DNA of 64,000 nucleotides, from assembly GCF_900106745.1 (NCBI RefSeq), contig NZ_FNNV01000010.1:186001-250000 (forward strand). The letters are read 5' to 3'. Source of the stretch: Paenibacillus sp. CF384 (GTDB lineage: Bacteria > Bacillota > Bacilli > Paenibacillales > Paenibacillaceae). The position numbers and the translations under genes are program-made. This document shows positions 61,466 to 64,000 of this stretch, piece after piece (within the stretch, counting starts at the first letter, position 1; the number at the start of each line of letters is the position of its first letter). The notes under the pieces are model-generated. The model was given only the letters and a program-made list of their open reading frames with translations, did not search any database and was not told the DNA's origin.

Positions 61466-61711
61466 ATGTTATGTCCCATCTGCAATGGCTTGGAGCAGCT
61501 TACGGCTATCTGTCCGGTTTGCTCCCTACAAACTGATGATTACGGACGGCTGGAAGACTTTGCCGGTCCTTATGCACCTTATCAGCCTGACACGTATACA
61601 AATAACGAGACGCTTCCTTCATGGTCACAATCAGAACAGAGCTGTGGACATATCGTATATTGCTCAAACTGTGTAAAGTCGTTTGAAGTATCGGTTTCTA
61701 AGTGGCACTGA
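61466..61711 (+). CDS. Zinc-ribbon-like small protein
   Basis: 81 residues; strong AAGGAGGG before the ATG. MLCPICNGLEQLTAICPVCSLQTDDYG gives two CPxC pairs, a middle part rich in Tyr/Pro/Asp follows, then CGHIVYCSNCVKSF adds a third cluster. This suggests one or two zinc ribbons. No named family recalled; it could bind nucleic acid or protein. Confidence 0.7.
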   Translation: MLCPICNGLEQLTAICPVCSLQTDDYGRLEDFAGPYAPYQPDTYTNNETLPSWSQSEQSCGHIVYCSNCVKSFEVSVSKWH

Positions 61712-61725
61712 TGCGGGGACGAGTG

Positions 61726-61869
61726 CTAGGCTGTATTGCGGTAATTTTCCGGATTAAGTTGTCTGCGTTTCAGCTCCGCTCGCAGTAATAGAATAAACTC
61801 CGGATCCAATTCGAACTTATGCGCTGCGTCATAGGCATCGAGCAAAAGGTCGTCTGACAGCTGATCCAT
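61726..61869 (-). CDS. sda: Sporulation checkpoint protein Sda
   Basis: 47 residues from the ATG eight bases after AAGGAGTG; a longer frame upstream has no ribosome site. The sequence LSDDLLLDAYDAAHKFELDP and FILLLRAELKRRQLN closely follows B. subtilis Sda ([34 protein letters not shown]), a helical hairpin that binds KinA and blocks autophosphorylation when replication is perturbed. The upstream cluster of DnaA boxes matches the known DnaA control of sda. Confidence 0.92.
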   Translation of the reverse strand: MDQLSDDLLLDAYDAAHKFELDPEFILLLRAELKRRQLNPENYRNTA

Positions 61870-61942
61870 ATTCTTCACTCCTTCCCTCTTTATTTCCATT
61901 TTCATCTTAGCATGTCCAAATAGGAAGGAACAAGCGTTCCGA

Positions 61943-62042
61943 TTATCCACATACACTTGTGGACAGCATGTTGGTAAGATGTGGGTAATGGTCGAATAAT
62001 GAGGAAATACCAATGAGGATATTGTGGATACGGTTATACACA
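61943..62042. promoter_or_regulatory. Cluster of DnaA boxes upstream of sda
   Basis: Within 100 bases: TTATCCACA (perfect, 61943-61951); TGTGGACAG (reverse, two mismatches, 61958-61966); TGTGGGTAA (reverse, one mismatch, 61980-61988); TGTGGATAC (reverse, one mismatch, 62023-62031); TTATACACA (one mismatch, 62034-62042). Confidence 0.8.
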
Positions 62043-62125
62043 GCCCGACAAAATCCACTTTTGATAAAAAAGTTTAATGATCCTCTATTAACCTATTAAT
62101 CTATTATATTAAATCCGGTTAACTA

Positions 62126-62812
62126 CTATTGAGGCCTCGTATTCACTTCGAAAATCCAGATTTTCCCGTTCCCATCTATGCCGTAATCAAAGCCTAACTG
62201 CCCAATCCCCGGGAACCGCCCCTCAAGCACTTCGGTGGAAAGCTGAGTAAGCAGCCGCATTTCACGTTTCTTGGAACCGACCGCAGCGCTGGAGAATGAT
62301 CTTCTGATCCCCTCGGAACCGCTGAGAAGTGTACCGCCTCGGCATATATTGGTGACGAATAAGCCCGGTTTGGCCAAGCGGCCTACGATCGCCGTAATCG
62401 CCCATTGCCCGCTCGCCTGCTTCACGTATTTCACACGATAATCGATGGGTCTGCCGCTAATTGTAGCCAAACGAATTCCTTTCTGAATCAAATAGCGACG
62501 GGAGCTTTTCTTCGACAGCAGAGACTGATACATACCGTCAAACGTACTGAATCGGCTTGTTTTGGAGTAATAGGTATACTTGTAGGTACCCGATTCTTTG
62601 GACACTTTAATGACGCCGTTGCCGCCGGCACCGCAAACCGGCTTAATAACGACCATTCCATGCGATTGCAGCATGCTGTTTAAATTCATTTTCGAGAACA
62701 TGCGTGTCGGTGGAATATGCGGGGCTATACGGCTGTGCGACAATAATGCCTCCGTTTTTGCCCATTTGCTCGCCAACTGTCTGCCTGTTTCCGATATCAT
62801 CATTCCGTTCAT
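62126..62812 (-). CDS. YheC/YheD-family ATP-grasp protein
   Basis: 228 residues from the ATG after AAAGGATGG (an ATG 30 codons earlier opens a longer, less likely version). ATP-grasp features: MVVIKPVCGAGGNGVIKV (ATP-binding loop, about residues 56-73), YLIQKGIRLATISGRPIDYRVKYVK, GTLLSGSEG, and the metal-binding end GQLGFDYGIDGNGKIWIFEVNTRPQ. The YheC/YheD group is associated with the spore coat; substrate unknown. It stops directly after the EVN-RP metal motif, shorter than the usual 350-450 residues, so it may be a compact form. Confidence 0.75.
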   Translation of the reverse strand: MNGMMISETGRQLASKWAKTEALLSHSRIAPHIPPTRMFSKMNLNSMLQSHGMVVIKPVCGAGGNGVIKVSKESGTYKYTYYSKTSRFSTFDGMYQSLLSKKSSRRYLIQKGIRLATISGRPIDYRVKYVKQASGQWAITAIVGRLAKPGLFVTNICRGGTLLSGSEGIRRSFSSAAVGSKKREMRLLTQLSTEVLEGRFPGIGQLGFDYGIDGNGKIWIFEVNTRPQ

Positions 62813-63261
62813 TCCGTAATCCCATCCTTTCTTTAGATCTGTTCTATAGTTGACAGCATATGCCTCGCAGACATCTATCTCTTGGATGATTGTTAGGGTC
62901 AACTCGCCTTATTTAATAGGCTGATAGAGCAGAAATCGTGCCCAGTATTGCCCGGGCAATGAAACGGGAGACATTTGCCGCATGCCAAATACCCGGTTTG
63001 AACGCTTTAAGCACGTTTTACCAGGTGTTTGACTAGTTAGAATCGAGACTGAATCGTAAATTAGGTTAGGACTCTTCTTCTAGCTTCGGACTCAGAAAAG
63101 ATAGGAACAGAACTGTAAATCCGGTGCCAGCATGTCCGACTAAAACCATAAATTCGACGACGCAATCAGACAAACGCTCACCTTCTCGCGCAGATTTCTT
63201 TCATCTTGCTTTCCGGTTTATTATAATGGGAAAGTAACCCAAATGAAGGAGTGAATCCACG
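62813..63261. other. Intergenic region with aldo-keto reductase promoter
   Basis: A TATAAT at 63222-63227 lies about 35 bases before the reductase start, with only a weak -35 (TTTCAT). The remainder holds no frame with a ribosome site. No other element seen. Confidence 0.5.
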
Positions 63262-64000
63262 ATGAAGTATCGTAAGTTAGGCAAGAATGGTCCTGAGATC
63301 TCTGTAATCGGCTTTGGCTCATGGGCAATCGGAGGCGCCGGCTGGGCGAGTGCTTGGGGCAATCAAGATGATGCTCAATCCGTGGAAAGCATCCGTGCAG
63401 CACTAGACGCAGGCATTAATTTCTATGATACAGCAGCTGTTTATGGGCTTGGACACTCGGAGGTCGTACTTGGAGAAGCGCTTCGCGGCGATCGGGATAA
63501 GGTCATTATCGCGACAAAATGCGGCTTGGTCTGGGATGATGCACGGACGATCACCAAGAACGGGGCTTACGATTCCGTCATCCGTGAAGCGGAAGCTTCT
63601 CTGCAGCGGCTCGGTACAGACTATATTGATCTTTATCAAATGCACTGGCCGGATAGCGAAGTATCAGCGGAAGAGACAATGCGCGCGATGGACAAGCTTG
63701 TTCAGGACGGCAAAGTCAGATACGTTGGCGTCAGCAACTACAATGTCGAGCAGTTAGAACGATCACTCACTGTACGACACGTAGATTCGCTGCAGCCTCC
63801 CTATTCAATCTTGCGCCCGGCAGCCGAGCAAGAGCTGCTTCCATTCTGCTTGGCTAACGGCATCGGCGTAGTCGCCTACAGCCCTCTGACTTCCGGTTTG
63901 CTGTCGGGCAACTATACGTATGATACCAAATTCGGCGACGATGATTGGCGTTCTCGCAATAAAGCACATACCGGTGAAAGCCTCCGCAGCAATGTGGACA
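63262..64000 (+). CDS. Aldo-keto reductase, partial (right edge)
   Basis: 246 codons visible; the gene leaves the window without a stop. ATG follows AAGGAGTGAATCCACG. NAD(P)H-dependent (alpha/beta)8 barrel: catalytic tetrad Asp/Tyr in NFYDTAAVYG (about residue 56), Lys in IATKCGL (about 83), His in IDLYQMHWPDS (about 125), then GVSNYNVEQL and AYSPLTSGLLSG. AKR general family (YhdN/IolS-like). Substrate unknown. Confidence 0.92.
   Translation, partial: MKYRKLGKNGPEISVIGFGSWAIGGAGWASAWGNQDDAQSVESIRAALDAGINFYDTAAVYGLGHSEVVLGEALRGDRDKVIIATKCGLVWDDARTITKNGAYDSVIREAEASLQRLGTDYIDLYQMHWPDSEVSAEETMRAMDKLVQDGKVRYVGVSNYNVEQLERSLTVRHVDSLQPPYSILRPAAEQELLPFCLANGIGVVAYSPLTSGLLSGNYTYDTKFGDDDWRSRNKAHTGESLRSNVD

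Overview
The window looks like chromosomal DNA of a Paenibacillus-type, endospore-forming, low-to-mid GC Firmicute. The evidence is the sporulation set (sda, ytxC, a gamma-type SASP-like mini-gene, a YheC/YheD protein), the helicase loaders DnaB and DnaI, a LiaFSR system, menaquinone synthesis (mqnC), SdhCAB of the Bacillus type, coproheme decarboxylase HemQ, an SLH-domain surface protein, and strong AGGAGG ribosome-binding sites throughout. I see no prophage, insertion sequence, CRISPR array, tRNA or rRNA.

Layout. 0-2.4 kb: liaF-liaS-liaR (minus strand, liaR cut by the left edge). 2.5-4 kb: amtB with a TnrA/GlnR-like box. 4-7.5 kb: a coiled-coil protein, a soluble chemoreceptor with an unusual C-terminal sensor, a SASP-like mini-gene, an ECF sigma factor and a 3D-domain protein. 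7.5-11 kb: thrS behind a T-box, then ytxC. 11-16 kb: mqnC and a SAM-I riboswitch-controlled metA-metI-metC operon. 16-24 kb: corA, a DUF457 membrane protein, a UMF1 transporter, a LysR regulator with a HisJ-type phosphatase, a DMT transporter, a DUF695/RraB-like protein and an HxlR regulator. 24-25 kb: a gene-free island of inverted and tandem repeats. 25-29 kb: sdhCAB with a divergent LysR regulator. 29.3-30 kb: a second gene-free island with two very long palindromes. 30-37.4 kb: ktrA, a CPBP protease, an ABC exporter with an SGNH hydrolase, uvrC. 37.5-42.4 kb: two tiny genes, rsgA, and a tetR-mmpL pair sharing an operator. 42.4-48 kb: a sulfate ABC transporter operon facing a second, non-lipidated sulfate-binding protein with a structured leader. 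48-53.7 kb: a 1286-residue two-module nucleotidase and an SLH protein. 53.7-58 kb: dnaB-dnaI, an alpha/beta hydrolase lacking its usual histidine, yuiB. 57.7-61.4 kb: hemQ, ndh (with a Rex-like site) and the ferredoxin-NADP reductase yumC. 61.4-64 kb: a zinc-ribbon mini-protein, sda under a cluster of DnaA boxes, a YheC-like protein and the 5' part of an aldo-keto reductase.

How the genes connect. Sulfur runs through several loci: the SAM riboswitch controls methionine synthesis through O-acylhomoserine, and two divergent sulfate-binding genes share a promoter motif. Respiration and redox form a second theme (SdhCAB, MqnC, Ndh, HemQ, YumC). Replication control is a third (DnaB/DnaI loaders, and Sda driven by DnaA boxes). 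The most unusual material is non-coding: two repeat islands (24.05-24.91 kb and 29.26-30.02 kb). One contains nested hairpins with a compensatory base change and the other palindromes of about 180 and 260 bp. There is also a tiny stand-alone peptide unit at 37.8-38.0 kb with a perfect palindrome inside its promoter spacer. Where my start differs from the longest open frame, it was chosen by ribosome-binding site.
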